Notes: generated by a model from the sequence alone, not told the origin. A stretch of DNA of 64,000 nucleotides from JBBTCX01 sp964494205 (GCA_964494205.1 CAZBRD010000003.1:124001-188000); one strand, 5' to 3'; shown: positions 15,522 through 25,757, numbered from the stretch's first letter. Translations and numbers: made by a program.

Positions 15522-15869
15522 ATTTCACCTTGACGAAAGAAATCACGATCGACGTGCCTCCGATCGGCACGTTTCGATGCTGAAATGACGTTCGCGGAAT
15601 CACGCGGCTGTCAGTATTTACTCGTCGAGCTGATTCAACAAGTGGTTACGTCCAAACGTGAGTGCGATTGTGGGTCGAGCGCTCAAACCCCGTTCAAATG
15701 CAGTCCGTTGGCTAGATAGTGTTACCGATAATGGAAACTGATGGGTTCGTTCGCCCTCTGGGCGAAACTACAAGAAGAGACCTTTCATCCAGGGGCTGGA
15801 AGCCCCTGGCAACTATCGTGCGCCCTACGGGCGAACCTCACCGGCAGTCTTCCTTCACCGAGCTGGTAT
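15522..15869. repeat. Gene-free gap holding three short hairpin repeats
   Basis: The 348-bp gap between the M61 and S8 genes has no gene. It contains three back-to-back hairpins with 3-nt loops: TTCGCCC-TCT-GGGCGAA (15750-15766), CCAGGGGCT-GGA-AGCCCCTGG (15789-15809) and CGCCC-TAC-GGGCG (15821-15833). The middle one has the GGA loop of the hairpin family seen near 43.7 and 44.5 kb. They may also act as terminators of the leftward S8 gene. Confidence 0.6.
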
Positions 15870-18800
15870 TTAGTTCGGCGCGCTTAGAAGGAAATCGTCT
15901 ATCAGAGCCTCTAGGATGGAATCACCATTACTGTCCTTGATCGTGAATCGGAATTGCATGTTGTTTGTCGGCGGAACAATCGCGTCGATGTCGATGTCCT
16001 TTATGCGCCATTCGCCGGCGCTTTCGTAGTGCTGGTGAATGTCGACCCAATCCAGGCCGCCGTTGTAGGAAAGGGCGACATTGAGCGAATCAAAGTTCTC
16101 GCCATCGTTGCGATAGTACCAATAGGAATAACGCAGCCGAACCTGCTCCTGCCCCGAGAGATCAATAATCGGCGAGTACATAGTCGTCGGTCCGCCGTCG
16201 ACGTCATTGGCACTTGCACTGCCACCGAACGGGCCGGTGACAAAACACTTTGTTCCCGCGCCCAGCGGATTATCGAAACCGGGCTGAACGGAGAAGAACC
16301 CATCGCTGGTGGCGATCGGTTCGCTGCGTAACCACTGCCCGCGCGTCATGGCAGGATCGTTGACGACTGTCCAGCCCTGGTCGGTTTCAAAATCATCGAA
16401 GTAGAGAACCGCGCAGGAAGGGAGCTCAGCAGGAGCGCTGGTCATGCTGCCGCAGGCGTTGCTTACGCTAACTGCGTATGAGCCCGCGTCCGATTCCGTG
16501 AAACTGGGAATCGATAGCGAGGACGAAGTCGCGCCGGCGATCGGTTGTCCGTCGCGGAACCATTGGTAAGCGAGTGGGGCGTTACCTTGAGCTACCGTTG
16601 TCAAAGTGACTGACTCATTCGGGCAAACGGGCGATCCGCTTGGCGAAGTGGTGAGCAAAGGCGCAACGCAGTCGAAGTGATTTTGAAACTCCGCAATATC
16701 CGGGAGATCAAGGTCGTCGTCGTCGTCGAAGTCCGTGCATGCGCAGGTGTTCGCGATGGTGAACTGTGGACCGGTGAGGCAAGTCGTCATCGCCGGGAAG
16801 TCGGTCAACTCCACATCCTGATCGGCGTCGCAATCGCCCAAGATCGTCGGCGCGCTCGCGCCGCTTACGACCAGCGCAAAGTCCGCGTCGATCTCGGCTG
16901 TCTCCGTGTGGCCGTCGAGGTTGATTTCATCGGCGTAGATTTCCACGACCCATGTTCCGGGTTCGGGGTTCTGGACGAATACGTTCTCAACGGTGTCGAT
17001 TGTGTTGGAGACGCCGTCATGCGTTGACCAGTTGCCGGAACGTAGCCCGTTGTTGCCCCAGTAAATCGACTGCGATGGCGATATCACACGAAGCGACAAA
17101 TCGTTTACGCGATGTACGGACATGCCAGGCAAGCCGGCGGGGTCAGTGTAAACAAGCGTGGCGCGTAAATCGGATTCTCCCGGAAGAACGACAACTACAT
17201 ATTGCTTCATCGACAGGTTCGTGAGCACATCGGTCTCATCGACGATAAACATACGGTCGCGTCGTAGATAGAGTCGTTGGACGTCAGGCAGACCCCAGCC
17301 TTGGTGCGTGCGTGTCAGGTCGGACGACGTGCCCTCGAACGGATAGGAGTAAGCGGTGTTGATGAGGATGGCCTTGGCGGTGGCGATCTCGCAACGATTT
17401 TCAAATACGTTGCCCGAGTCTACGACGGTGTTGCCAAAAACGCCGTCGGCCCACATCTGAAAGAAAAGACCGAAATGCCCCGCGACGATCGGAGTGGCTG
17501 CACTCGTGCAGCAGAATTGTCGGTAGGTGCCATCCGCGGCGGTGGTGAATATCGAATCGTAGTAATGACTCAGATCAGGTTTGATGCGGCCATCGGACGC
17601 GGGGCCAATGCTTGCCCCAAACGTCCAGTGATCGTCCGCAAAGCTAGTCGTGTTTTCGTGAAAGACGCCGCCGACGGAAACGACATTCTTCGACCACGCT
17701 TGCGGGCGAGCCTGTTGCGTGCCTTGATTGCTCATTGATTGCGCCAGCAAAATCGGATGCTCCATCATGATATCGTCCAATTCAGCGGACAGCGTGGTGT
17801 AATTCGGCGTCCAGAGATTGCCCCAGCTGTTGGATTGAAACACGGCGTTGTAGGTTGGAGAAAGCAAGTCAGCCGTGTGTTGATAACGATCGAAGTTGCT
17901 GTTCACTCCGGCGAAGATGCCCTGCGCATCGGGCAACATTCCGCGACCGTGCGGGTTGCCAAGTCCGTCAGCGAACAGGATGCCGTAGGTTGATGTTCCG
18001 TGTTCCGGGTCGGCGTCGAAGCTCGCGTGAATGAGTGGGGCAGGGGTCTGGAAATCATCGTGTCCTGAAAAGAACGAGCCTAGCATCTCCATGACTTCGC
18101 CGCTGACGCCCTGGCCGGTGTAACCAGCTATGTCTTCCAGATAATTCGCTCCAGTGCTGGCGCGGACGATGTTCATATCGTTGCCCGTTGGGGTCCACGG
18201 GTCGATGAAGGCGACCTCGTTGTAATGCGCTACGGCGAGCAGTTGATCGGGCGTGAGCGTTGCTTCAAAGCGAAAGCCATTGGGATTCAGGACGTTGATT
18301 TCGCCGCCCAGTTGCACGATGCGATCAGCCACCGTTTGCTTTTGCAAGGGACCGCGCTCGGTGACCTGGATGTTGCATCGAACGGTTGCCGAGCTGACGC
18401 CTTCATTCGCAACCAGCGCGCGAAGCGATTCATCCAGCCGAAAAGCGGGGTGGTAGGGAAGTACTGATCGAACGAAGGGAAGGCTTTCGACGCTGCCGAC
18501 CAATTGGTTGTCTAACTCAACGAGATAGGCATTGTTGGGAACGAAGTGCCGAATCGTCGCGCCCATGTTGGAGATTTCACGTCGGAATTCCTCTAGGGCA
18601 GGCACCACGAACTGCATGATGTAAAGGCGGTTGTCGTCGCCAGCTGCCAAAGTTGGAGGTATGTCTATGCGTTGCTGGTGTGGGTCAAACGTGGCATATC
18701 GCAACATGAGAGCGTGGTTGCTTACGCGCGGGCGGGAGTATGTAGCGCCGTCGAGCGTAATGGAATAATACTCGACGGGCGTGCCCTCAGCCGTTTGCGT

Positions 18801-18992
18801 GTTCCAGATCGCGATTTTCGCGGATGAATCGCCGAAAGGAACGAGTCGAGCGCCTTCTGTTTGGTTTCCCGAATTCGAACGTAACGCGGGCTCCGCCGGG
18901 GTATCGATTGCAAAATTGTCAGGCGCGTGAAGTCCGAAGAGGCACAGCATCGAGGCCAGAGCCCCGATGGGCGGCAGAATCCTTCTTTTCAT
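15870..18992 (-). CDS. Secreted S8 (subtilisin-like) peptidase with dockerin-like, Ig-like and C-terminal beta domains
   Basis: A 1040-residue exported protein. AAGGA precedes the ATG and a signal peptide covers about 1-28. An inhibitor-like pro-region (about 110-290) precedes the S8 domain (about 290-600). The histidine box is EHGTSTYG (about 330-337) and the serine box is CTSAATPIVAG (about 494-504). Where the aspartate (often DTG) is expected, the sequence reads GEVMEMLGSF, so Glu may replace Asp. A dockerin-like double calcium motif (GDCDADQDVELTDF... DFDDDDDLDLPDIAEF) lies near 720-770. An Ig-like domain (YQWFRDGQPIAGATSSSLSI) spans about 775-855, and a jelly-roll-like domain ends the protein. 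It probably acts at the cell surface or in a secreted complex. Confidence 0.87.
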   Translation of the reverse strand: MKRRILPPIGALASMLCLFGLHAPDNFAIDTPAEPALRSNSGNQTEGARLVPFGDSSAKIAIWNTQTAEGTPVEYYSITLDGATYSRPRVSNHALMLRYATFDPHQQRIDIPPTLAAGDDNRLYIMQFVVPALEEFRREISNMGATIRHFVPNNAYLVELDNQLVGSVESLPFVRSVLPYHPAFRLDESLRALVANEGVSSATVRCNIQVTERGPLQKQTVADRIVQLGGEINVLNPNGFRFEATLTPDQLLAVAHYNEVAFIDPWTPTGNDMNIVRASTGANYLEDIAGYTGQGVSGEVMEMLGSFFSGHDDFQTPAPLIHASFDADPEHGTSTYGILFADGLGNPHGRGMLPDAQGIFAGVNSNFDRYQHTADLLSPTYNAVFQSNSWGNLWTPNYTTLSAELDDIMMEHPILLAQSMSNQGTQQARPQAWSKNVVSVGGVFHENTTSFADDHWTFGASIGPASDGRIKPDLSHYYDSIFTTAADGTYRQFCCTSAATPIVAGHFGLFFQMWADGVFGNTVVDSGNVFENRCEIATAKAILINTAYSYPFEGTSSDLTRTHQGWGLPDVQRLYLRRDRMFIVDETDVLTNLSMKQYVVVVLPGESDLRATLVYTDPAGLPGMSVHRVNDLSLRVISPSQSIYWGNNGLRSGNWSTHDGVSNTIDTVENVFVQNPEPGTWVVEIYADEINLDGHTETAEIDADFALVVSGASAPTILGDCDADQDVELTDFPAMTTCLTGPQFTIANTCACTDFDDDDDLDLPDIAEFQNHFDCVAPLLTTSPSGSPVCPNESVTLTTVAQGNAPLAYQWFRDGQPIAGATSSSLSIPSFTESDAGSYAVSVSNACGSMTSAPAELPSCAVLYFDDFETDQGWTVVNDPAMTRGQWLRSEPIATSDGFFSVQPGFDNPLGAGTKCFVTGPFGGSASANDVDGGPTTMYSPIIDLSGQEQVRLRYSYWYYRNDGENFDSLNVALSYNGGLDWVDIHQHYESAGEWRIKDIDIDAIVPPTNNMQFRFTIKDSNGDSILEALIDDFLLSAPN

Positions 18993-19113
18993 CGCTTAGT
19001 CCTTCGACCCGTGGGCAAAAAAGGAGTATATCAAAGGCGTAAGGCTATCCTCAATTCAAATTGCGGCCATTTCTCTAGGAACCAGCTCCAGTCCTGGCCT
19101 GACAGATTAGCGT

Positions 19114-19362
19114 CTATTTCGCGGTGAAAAAGCGTGCATTGACGCCTTCCGTTCCCACACGAAGGTTCACTTGTTTGCCGCAGTGCGGGCACGCTCCGTG
19201 GTAGGCGGTCGCGGTTGGATCACGATAGATGCGAACATAGGGGCCGCAACATTGGAAATGAACCCCGACCCACGGTCGCGAATCGGGTACAGAGGGCACT
19301 TCTGGGGATTCCGAAGCCCTATTGAGCGTGCTGATGTCTAGCTGAAATGCCTCGTCAGTCAT
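19114..19362 (-). CDS. Small zinc-ribbon protein, planctomycete type
   Basis: An 82-residue protein. An N-terminal variable part is followed by WVGVHFQCCGPYVRIYRD and GACPHCGKQVNLRVGTEG. Cysteines CC and CxxC can bind a metal, and the closing GVNARFFTAK is part of the same conserved block. I recognise this as a recurrent small planctomycete protein of unknown function. It lies between the FTCD-like gene and the S8 gene in the same direction. Confidence 0.65.
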   Translation of the reverse strand: MTDEAFQLDISTLNRASESPEVPSVPDSRPWVGVHFQCCGPYVRIYRDPTATAYHGACPHCGKQVNLRVGTEGVNARFFTAK

Positions 19363-19435
19363 GTCCTAACTTTTCGGATAAACGGACGATTCTGGAGAAG
19401 GATTTATGTTGAATTCGTCTTCGGTGGAATACCGG

Positions 19436-20038
19436 CTAGCGGCGGCTCATTTCGCGCGCATCCATGAATGTGCGAATTGATTCGGCCCGAGACGAAACAT
19501 GCTTCAGAACTTCTTCAATTTGTTGCGTTGCTTGCGATCTTTCTTCGGTGTTGGGCAGTTGCGCAACATTTATGAGCACAAACTGTCGTGCGGCATTGGC
19601 TGCTGCCTCGGCCGTGATGGCGGCAGCGGCGAGGTCGCTTAACAGGTGGCGGTTGGCGATTGTTTTGAGTTCATCCATACAGGCAAGGGCCGTCGACGCG
19701 ATCGCGGCGATTTGCAACGGGACGGCCATAGCGGTGCGACTGGCCTCGGCGACGTCGCCGGAATCAAATTTCATCGCCTTCGACAATCGTTCATACGCGG
19801 CTACGTCTTCACTGACTAGACGGCGCAGCATCTGGTCAGCCGTTTCGAGTTGATTTCGCAACTCGGACACGCGAGTCGCGTTTGCCGCGTTCGACTTGGT
19901 TCCCAGCGAGTACTCCGCGACCATGCGTGCTAGCGAGCAGGCCAATGCGCCGGTCAACGCCGCCACCGCGCCGCCGCCCGGCGTGGACGTACGTGCTGCG
20001 ACGGAATCAAGGAATTCGTTTGTCGATTGATTGAGCAT
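19436..20038 (-). CDS. FTCD cyclodeaminase-domain protein (methenyl-THF cyclohydrolase type)
   Basis: A 200-residue helical protein of the formiminotransferase-cyclodeaminase C-terminal family. The signature near the start is TSTPGGGAVAALTGALACSL (about 17-36), followed by MVAEYSLG and long helices to the end. Stand-alone members convert 5,10-methenyl-THF or formimino-THF in one-carbon metabolism or serve as structural partners. It lies 10 bp downstream of the giant TPR gene's stop, so it is probably co-transcribed. The link between the two is unclear and may be accidental. Confidence 0.85.
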   Translation of the reverse strand: MLNQSTNEFLDSVAARTSTPGGGAVAALTGALACSLARMVAEYSLGTKSNAANATRVSELRNQLETADQMLRRLVSEDVAAYERLSKAMKFDSGDVAEASRTAMAVPLQIAAIASTALACMDELKTIANRHLLSDLAAAAITAEAAANAARQFVLINVAQLPNTEERSQATQQIEEVLKHVSSRAESIRTFMDAREMSRR

Positions 20039-20048
20039 GATCTTGCGA

Positions 20049-23000
20049 TTACGGCGCCGGGTCGCGCTTTACGTTTTTCTGTAACGCCTTCTCCAGATCT
20101 TCGGAAAGGGCTTTGTCATTCATGTTGATCGCCATGCGGCGACCGGCCTCCAGAATCTCGGATGCCTGATCGAACTGCTGATTTCGGCGATAGGCTTCGC
20201 CGAGATGGTAATAGGTGAGCGCCTGGTCAGGGCGAAGTCGAACAGCACGGTTCAGTTCGATGGTCGCTTTGCCATATTCCTTGAGGCCGACATAGATCCA
20301 GCCGAGCGTGTCGAGCGCGGCATGAAGCTCATCGATGGTGTTGGGATTGTCGGCGATGGCGACGGCTCGCTGAGCAAAGGGGAGCGCGTCTTTTTGCTGG
20401 CCCATTTCGTCGGCGAGCAGGTAGGCCAAGTTGTTAAGCGTGATCCAGTTGTCCGGCGCAAAACGAAGGGCGTTCTTGTAACCCTCTTCGGCCTTTGCGC
20501 TGTTGCGCGCCAACTGGTACATCTCTCCCTTTTCGTACCAGAGTGCAGCCCGCTCAGCGTCATTGGCTGCGGAATCGATCAGCTTATCCAGGATTTTCGA
20601 CGCATCATCAATCTTGTCGGTGAGCCGATAGAGCCTCGCCAGAATTCGGTCGTTGCATCGCCCCAACTCTCCGGTAGGCGGTGCTTCCCTGAACATCTGG
20701 ACTGCCGATTCGAGACGATCCGGGAATCCACTCACAATCTGGTCAGTTACATCGCGCACGGCATCGGGTGATTCACGTCGTGCAATTTCCATCGCCAAGC
20801 GATACTGCTCAACGGCCTTGGGCTCCTGACCGGTGCGCGCGAGAAGCAGAGCATATCTTGCCAGAATCGGTGCGGTCTTTGTATTTGGCGAGGCATGCGT
20901 GTCGTGATAGGCAATGCCGGCGGTGAATCTCTCGGTGCGGGCATACGCTTCCAGGACGCGAGTAATGGCTTCATTGTCGTGCTGGTTGAGGTCGGCGCCG
21001 CGGAGGAAGTCAGCCAGCGCTTTGTCATAGTCTTTCAGCAACATCGAGATACGGCCGCGGAGGAAGTACCAGCGCGGATCGTTTGCGTCGGTGGTTCGAT
21101 TGAGCTGCTTGGTGACGACGCGATCGGCGTCGTTGAGCCGATTTTCGCGCACATACGTTTCCGCCAGCTCCTCGACCGCTCGCTGATCCTGGTCCGATTC
21201 TTCGGCCAATTGCTCAACCTCGCGGATACCAAGATCGCGCTGGCCGGTGCGCGAATACAATCGCGCCAGCAGAATTCGAGGCGTGAGCTCCATCGCGAGC
21301 GGATTCACTCGCTTGATCTGCTCCAGATCCGCCAAGGCGAGTTTCATCTTTCCCTGAGCGATGTAGTGCTGCGCCCGCTGGAAAAGAATCGTGACGTCGT
21401 TCGGCGACTTGGCGAGGTATTCGCTGAGCGTCTCGGTGGCTCGGTCCAGTTCACCCGCGCGGACGAATGCTTCACTGAGCAGCAGCAGGCCGCGAGTGTC
21501 TTCCGGATACTCGCGCATGAACTTCTCGATTTCCTTCTTAGCGCCATCGATATCGTTGACCTTCGGGTGCAACAGGCAACTAATTCGCGCTGCGAGCAGG
21601 TTGTCGATGTTGGCGGATTTTCGTTGTTCCGCTATCTGGACAGCCTTATTAAACCAAGGCAAAGCGTCCTGCGGTTTCTTGGCAGGGCGGAAATAGAACT
21701 CCGCCAGGCTTTGCGTTACGTCGAGCGTCTCGGCCATCTTTGCTGCGTCAAGCAGCGTTTTTTCGCATTTCTCAATGTCGCCCTCGCTGAGATAGTGCGA
21801 GGCTACGAGAATCTGTGCGTCCGCCCGCGCCTCGTTTGTTGATTGTTTTTGTGCAAAGTTATTGACGACTTCGAGCGATTTGTCCGGGCGTTTGGTCCGA
21901 CGGTAATACTTGCTGACCGTGCCCACGACATCGCGATCGTCCGCGCGAGCCGAAAGAACCTTTTCGTAGTATTCGTCGGCCTTGGGGATGTTCTGCGTCG
22001 TTTCGTAGAGCGTCGCGAGCCGGAAGATGTTCTGCAGATCGTCCGGCTTTTCGGCGCGAATTTGCTCTCTACGAGTGATGGCCGACTGAGGGTTCGCCAA
22101 TTCGCCGCGAGCGAGCACCTCCGACTGCACCCACGGGTCCGCCGGGACGAGTCGCTCAGCGCGGGCGAGGTGCGAATCGTAGACTTTCGTTTCGCCCTTC
22201 ATCTTGGCCATCATGGCCAATCCCTTGTGGGCAAGTCCTTCGTTGGGGTTCGCGCGGATAGCCCGTTCGTAAAACGCCTTGGCCTCGTCGACAGCGTTCG
22301 TACTTTGGAGGCATTGAGCAAGGAGTGTCAGCGAGCGAGCGTCCGTCGGTTGGGCGACAACCGCTTCGCGTAATGCCTTGATGGCCAATTCAGGCTCATT
22401 TCGCGCCATGTGATAGGCGCCGAGGACAGACTTTCCACCCGCGCCGTCGACATCGAATTTCGCGGCTGAATCGCGCGCTTCTGCCAAAGCGCTTTCGTTC
22501 TTGAGATCAGTGGCTGTCCTGAGTTTGGCCATCAGCAGCGCGCGATGTTGTGACAGCGTATTGGACTCTGACGCAGGCGTGTCGCGCGCAACCAGGTGCT
22601 TTTCAGCTTCATTGATCGCTTCGAGGGCGTTCTGGTGTTCACCTTTTCCGGAGAAGAAAGCGATTCGCTCAAGGGCGCGCTTATAAGCATCGGTTTCCGT
22701 ATCGATCAACGTCAGCATGATGCGATCGCGCTCTTCGACGGAAATGTCCTTGCGGGCCAGGACGCGGAGTTTTTCGAAAATGGACTCGGTGGGATTCTGC
22801 TTGGCAGCATTATCGAGCAAGGCAATGGCGTCGTCGCTGCGACCCGTTTCGATAAGAAGCCTTGCGGTAGTGGCGTTCAATTGGACGTCGTTGGGCTCAT
22901 CCTGCAGACCCTTCTGGAGTGCCTGCAATGCCTGCTCGATGTTGTTATTCAGCAAATGTTCCCGCGCTTCTGACAGCGCGGTAGCCGCTACCGAGGTCGA

Positions 23001-24617
23001 TTGCGTTCCGACAATCTGCGACTGACCCTTGCGTTCGAGCACCGCGCGCTTTAATTGCTGTGCGTCTGCAAAGCTCGGATCGGTAGCCAATACACGATCC
23101 GCGAAGGCGAGCGCACGGTCGAGATCGTCGTTGCGATAGAGAACCTGCCCATAGAGAGTCCAGAACGAAGAGTCTTCGCCGATCATCTTCGTCGCCGACT
23201 GTAGTACCTCATCGAGAAGTTCCTTGGCGGCACCCGGCTCATTCAACTGCAAGTGAACGCGTGCAAGGAGCTTCTTGTTTTCCCAGTCGATCCACCCAAA
23301 GTTAGTGTAGATTTCATCCGCGGCCCGGAGTTCGGTGAGAGCGCCGCGATAGTTGGCTTGAGCAAGTCGAATTCGCGCGAGCTGCGTGCTGGCCTTGGGA
23401 TGTGCCGGCAATTCACCTTTCGCATCTTCTACGTACTGCTGTGCTTTCTTGAACCAGTCGTCGCGAGCCTGAGTTTGATCCTTGCCCGCTGCTGCGACGG
23501 CCAACGCCACGCAGTTCTCCGACGCGCGAATCATCAGCGAATACATGTTGTAGGCATTGCGAGCGCCTTTGACTCCCTTTCTGGAGAGTGGACGCTCGAT
23601 ACGCTGCTGGCTGATTTTCAGCGCCTCTTCTGGTTTTTCCGCCGCCTGATAGAGCAGCGCTAACTGCAAATAGGGACCATATGAGTCGGGGTCCGCCGCG
23701 ATGGCCTGCTGCATCAGCGATTCGGCCTCTTTGTAAATCTTGTCGGCAGCGTCTGCCTGGCTGGGGTCGACAACCAATTTCGCCCATTTCTGAGTCAGAT
23801 AGCTGACATAAGATGTTCGGGCATCGACCAACGCGTCTTTGTCGTCGCCGGCCAATTGAATGGCCTTCTCAAAATACTTGCCTGCCTCATCAAGTTTCTT
23901 TCGACTCGACAAGTACTGCGCGTAGATGAGATTGACTTTTGACGCATCCGCTCCGGGCGCTGACTGGCGAGTCGTCAGATCCGACAGCATCTTCTCGCCT
24001 TCACTCTCCTTTTCGTAGCGAATCAGGTAGATGGCCTGATCAATCACGAATTGCACGTTCTGAGGCGCTAAGGCGACAGCCTGTTTGAGTTCCGCTTGTC
24101 CCTTCGCGATGTCCTCAGGTGTCGATGGGGTCATGTTCAGCAAAGCCAGTCCATTGGCGTTGTGCGCGAACGCGACCTCCTTGGGATCACGATCGAGCTT
24201 GAGCATGGCTTCGGCGCTTTCGTGAAGGTCCTTCCAGTCCTGCGAGCGGCCGTAGAGTCGCGCGAACTCAAGTAAAAGGTCAATTCGCCGCTCGTGTGCC
24301 TCGATCAGTTTTGGGTCAAACACCAGCGCGTTGCCCCACATGGTTAGAGCGCGTGTGACGTCACCCTTTTCGAGAATCATGTTTCCAACCAGCACAAGAT
24401 GGCGCGGATCGCGGCTGCGATCGAAGGCTTTGCCGTAGTAAATCTCGGCCTGTTGCCAGTTTCCTTCCGCTTTTGACTGATCGCCGAGGGTGATGAAATG
24501 TTGCGGATCGCGGTTGCGCAGCTGTAGCAGCATGACGACCGACAGCCCGATCATGGTGGCGAAGCCGAGAAAAGCGAGGGCGGCCACGACGTTTTTGTTC
24601 AGACGTTTTTTTGCCAT
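20049..24617 (-). CDS. Giant membrane-anchored TPR protein
   Basis: A 1522-residue protein. One N-terminal membrane helix (about 10-31, VVAALAFLGFATMIGLSVVMLL) is followed almost to the end by tetratricopeptide repeats. Examples are AEGNWQQAEIYYGKAFD, AVDEAKAFYERAIRANPNEG and ALTYYHLGEAYRRNQQFDQA. The chain should extend outside the membrane as a superhelical scaffold. Together with the EpsI-like gene 45 bp upstream, it resembles TPR proteins that accompany exosortase/exopolysaccharide systems (PrsT type), which organise export machinery. No exosortase is in the window. Several long open frames on the opposite strand are codon-bias shadows. Confidence 0.85.
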   Translation of the reverse strand: MAKKRLNKNVVAALAFLGFATMIGLSVVMLLQLRNRDPQHFITLGDQSKAEGNWQQAEIYYGKAFDRSRDPRHLVLVGNMILEKGDVTRALTMWGNALVFDPKLIEAHERRIDLLLEFARLYGRSQDWKDLHESAEAMLKLDRDPKEVAFAHNANGLALLNMTPSTPEDIAKGQAELKQAVALAPQNVQFVIDQAIYLIRYEKESEGEKMLSDLTTRQSAPGADASKVNLIYAQYLSSRKKLDEAGKYFEKAIQLAGDDKDALVDARTSYVSYLTQKWAKLVVDPSQADAADKIYKEAESLMQQAIAADPDSYGPYLQLALLYQAAEKPEEALKISQQRIERPLSRKGVKGARNAYNMYSLMIRASENCVALAVAAAGKDQTQARDDWFKKAQQYVEDAKGELPAHPKASTQLARIRLAQANYRGALTELRAADEIYTNFGWIDWENKKLLARVHLQLNEPGAAKELLDEVLQSATKMIGEDSSFWTLYGQVLYRNDDLDRALAFADRVLATDPSFADAQQLKRAVLERKGQSQIVGTQSTSVAATALSEAREHLLNNNIEQALQALQKGLQDEPNDVQLNATTARLLIETGRSDDAIALLDNAAKQNPTESIFEKLRVLARKDISVEERDRIMLTLIDTETDAYKRALERIAFFSGKGEHQNALEAINEAEKHLVARDTPASESNTLSQHRALLMAKLRTATDLKNESALAEARDSAAKFDVDGAGGKSVLGAYHMARNEPELAIKALREAVVAQPTDARSLTLLAQCLQSTNAVDEAKAFYERAIRANPNEGLAHKGLAMMAKMKGETKVYDSHLARAERLVPADPWVQSEVLARGELANPQSAITRREQIRAEKPDDLQNIFRLATLYETTQNIPKADEYYEKVLSARADDRDVVGTVSKYYRRTKRPDKSLEVVNNFAQKQSTNEARADAQILVASHYLSEGDIEKCEKTLLDAAKMAETLDVTQSLAEFYFRPAKKPQDALPWFNKAVQIAEQRKSANIDNLLAARISCLLHPKVNDIDGAKKEIEKFMREYPEDTRGLLLLSEAFVRAGELDRATETLSEYLAKSPNDVTILFQRAQHYIAQGKMKLALADLEQIKRVNPLAMELTPRILLARLYSRTGQRDLGIREVEQLAEESDQDQRAVEELAETYVRENRLNDADRVVTKQLNRTTDANDPRWYFLRGRISMLLKDYDKALADFLRGADLNQHDNEAITRVLEAYARTERFTAGIAYHDTHASPNTKTAPILARYALLLARTGQEPKAVEQYRLAMEIARRESPDAVRDVTDQIVSGFPDRLESAVQMFREAPPTGELGRCNDRILARLYRLTDKIDDASKILDKLIDSAANDAERAALWYEKGEMYQLARNSAKAEEGYKNALRFAPDNWITLNNLAYLLADEMGQQKDALPFAQRAVAIADNPNTIDELHAALDTLGWIYVGLKEYGKATIELNRAVRLRPDQALTYYHLGEAYRRNQQFDQASEILEAGRRMAINMNDKALSEDLEKALQKNVKRDPAP

Positions 24618-24662
24618 ATCAATTCACCATGGAACGCTATTAGCGGAGTCGATTGGAATGCC

Positions 24663-25430
24663 TCAGGGCTTGGGTTCCTTTGCCAGTTTTTCGGCCTCTT
24701 GAAAGTTGGGCCAATGATCCCTCGCCAGAACGGGCAGGATCACATTGAACAGTTCTTTCGCGCCCTCGAGGGTTTGTTCGCGGGTCGCACCCGGATAGCT
24801 TACTTCGACCTTACTGAAATAGGCATATTTGTTGCGCGGTTGATTGATGAGAACTCGAATGCGTTCACGATCACCGGCGTATTCGCCGTTGCAGCCAAAC
24901 GTATACGCGACGGAAAGCTTCGTGAGACTGAAGATCGCCGTCTTGCCAAACGTAAGGATGCGAACCGGAATGTCGCCAAAGCGGCCCTGTAAACTCGGCA
25001 GCTGAACAGGGAGAGTTTCGTGCGGCTGCACCGGCTGGTAACCGCTTCCGAGATAGCAGACGTCGGGCGTGTGCGGGATGAAATTCGGCCCGCCGGAGTA
25101 ATAGGTAACCAAGAGGTTTCCGATGCGGAGCGGATCGTTCCTATCCTTGGTCTGGTCCTCGATCACCCAACTCAGGTACTCCTCAGTACCCAACGCCTCA
25201 ACAATTTCCGGCGGCAACGAATGGGCCTTCAGTTTTTTGTAGGGCCGGATTGCGAACTCACTAAGCGAGTTCAAGGGAGCCTTCAGGGGTAGCGATTCCT
25301 TGGTCAGCTTCACCGACAACCACGTCGTGACCGGCCCAGCCAGAACAGCGGCTGCACCGAGGATCACGACTGCGGCCATGAACGGCGCCGTGAACAGCTT
25401 CTTTCGGTGGGTTGCCGAGTCGATGGTCAT
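24663..25430 (-). CDS. EpsI-like exosortase-associated protein
   Basis: A 255-residue protein with one N-terminal membrane helix (about 14-32) and an extracytoplasmic domain. The core NFIPHTPDVCYLGSGYQP (about 116-133, Cys125) matches the EpsI/DUF3485 pattern around the conserved cysteine. Further conserved positions follow in SVAYTFGCNGEYAGDRERIRV. EpsI domains occur fused to or beside exosortases and are thought to act in exopolysaccharide or protein-sorting systems. It precedes the TPR gene by 45 bp and is probably the first gene of a leftward operon. Confidence 0.75.
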   Translation of the reverse strand: MTIDSATHRKKLFTAPFMAAVVILGAAAVLAGPVTTWLSVKLTKESLPLKAPLNSLSEFAIRPYKKLKAHSLPPEIVEALGTEEYLSWVIEDQTKDRNDPLRIGNLLVTYYSGGPNFIPHTPDVCYLGSGYQPVQPHETLPVQLPSLQGRFGDIPVRILTFGKTAIFSLTKLSVAYTFGCNGEYAGDRERIRVLINQPRNKYAYFSKVEVSYPGATREQTLEGAKELFNVILPVLARDHWPNFQEAEKLAKEPKP

Positions 25431-25757
25431 TTAATCACTTGTCAGCAAACAGGTTGCGAAAAAGCGCTCAAACTTGAACCCGAAGAAGTCTAGAACCCTG
25501 CTCGGCGGGGGTCAATCCAGCCTGGGGAGCGTGCGAAGACACAAGCATTGATTCGGGTAATCCTCGAACCTGCTGCAGTGGAGTCGAATTGCGATTCCGC
25601 GGTTTGAGACCTTCCCGGACACCATTTGGCCAAAACGCCGGCCCCCGGTCTGTGAATTCCATTCAGACGACGCCTGCGGGAGCCGATATCCAAAGTTGAG
25701 AGTGCGATGTTGGCGCAGATGCTGCGCATTCGATCGCCTATCCCGATCGGCAGAGCA
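25431..25757. other. Divergent intergenic region
   Basis: About 330 bp between the leftward EpsI-like operon and the rightward NeuD-like gene. No credible gene, hairpin or clear promoter consensus was found. It should contain both promoters. Confidence 0.4.

Noticed and set aside
20895..21842. A 315-codon rightward open frame opposite the giant TPR gene, and several similar ones to 24.0 kb
   Set aside because: They are antisense to continuous TPR repeats, have no ribosome site or family motif, and follow the GC-rich third positions of the real gene.
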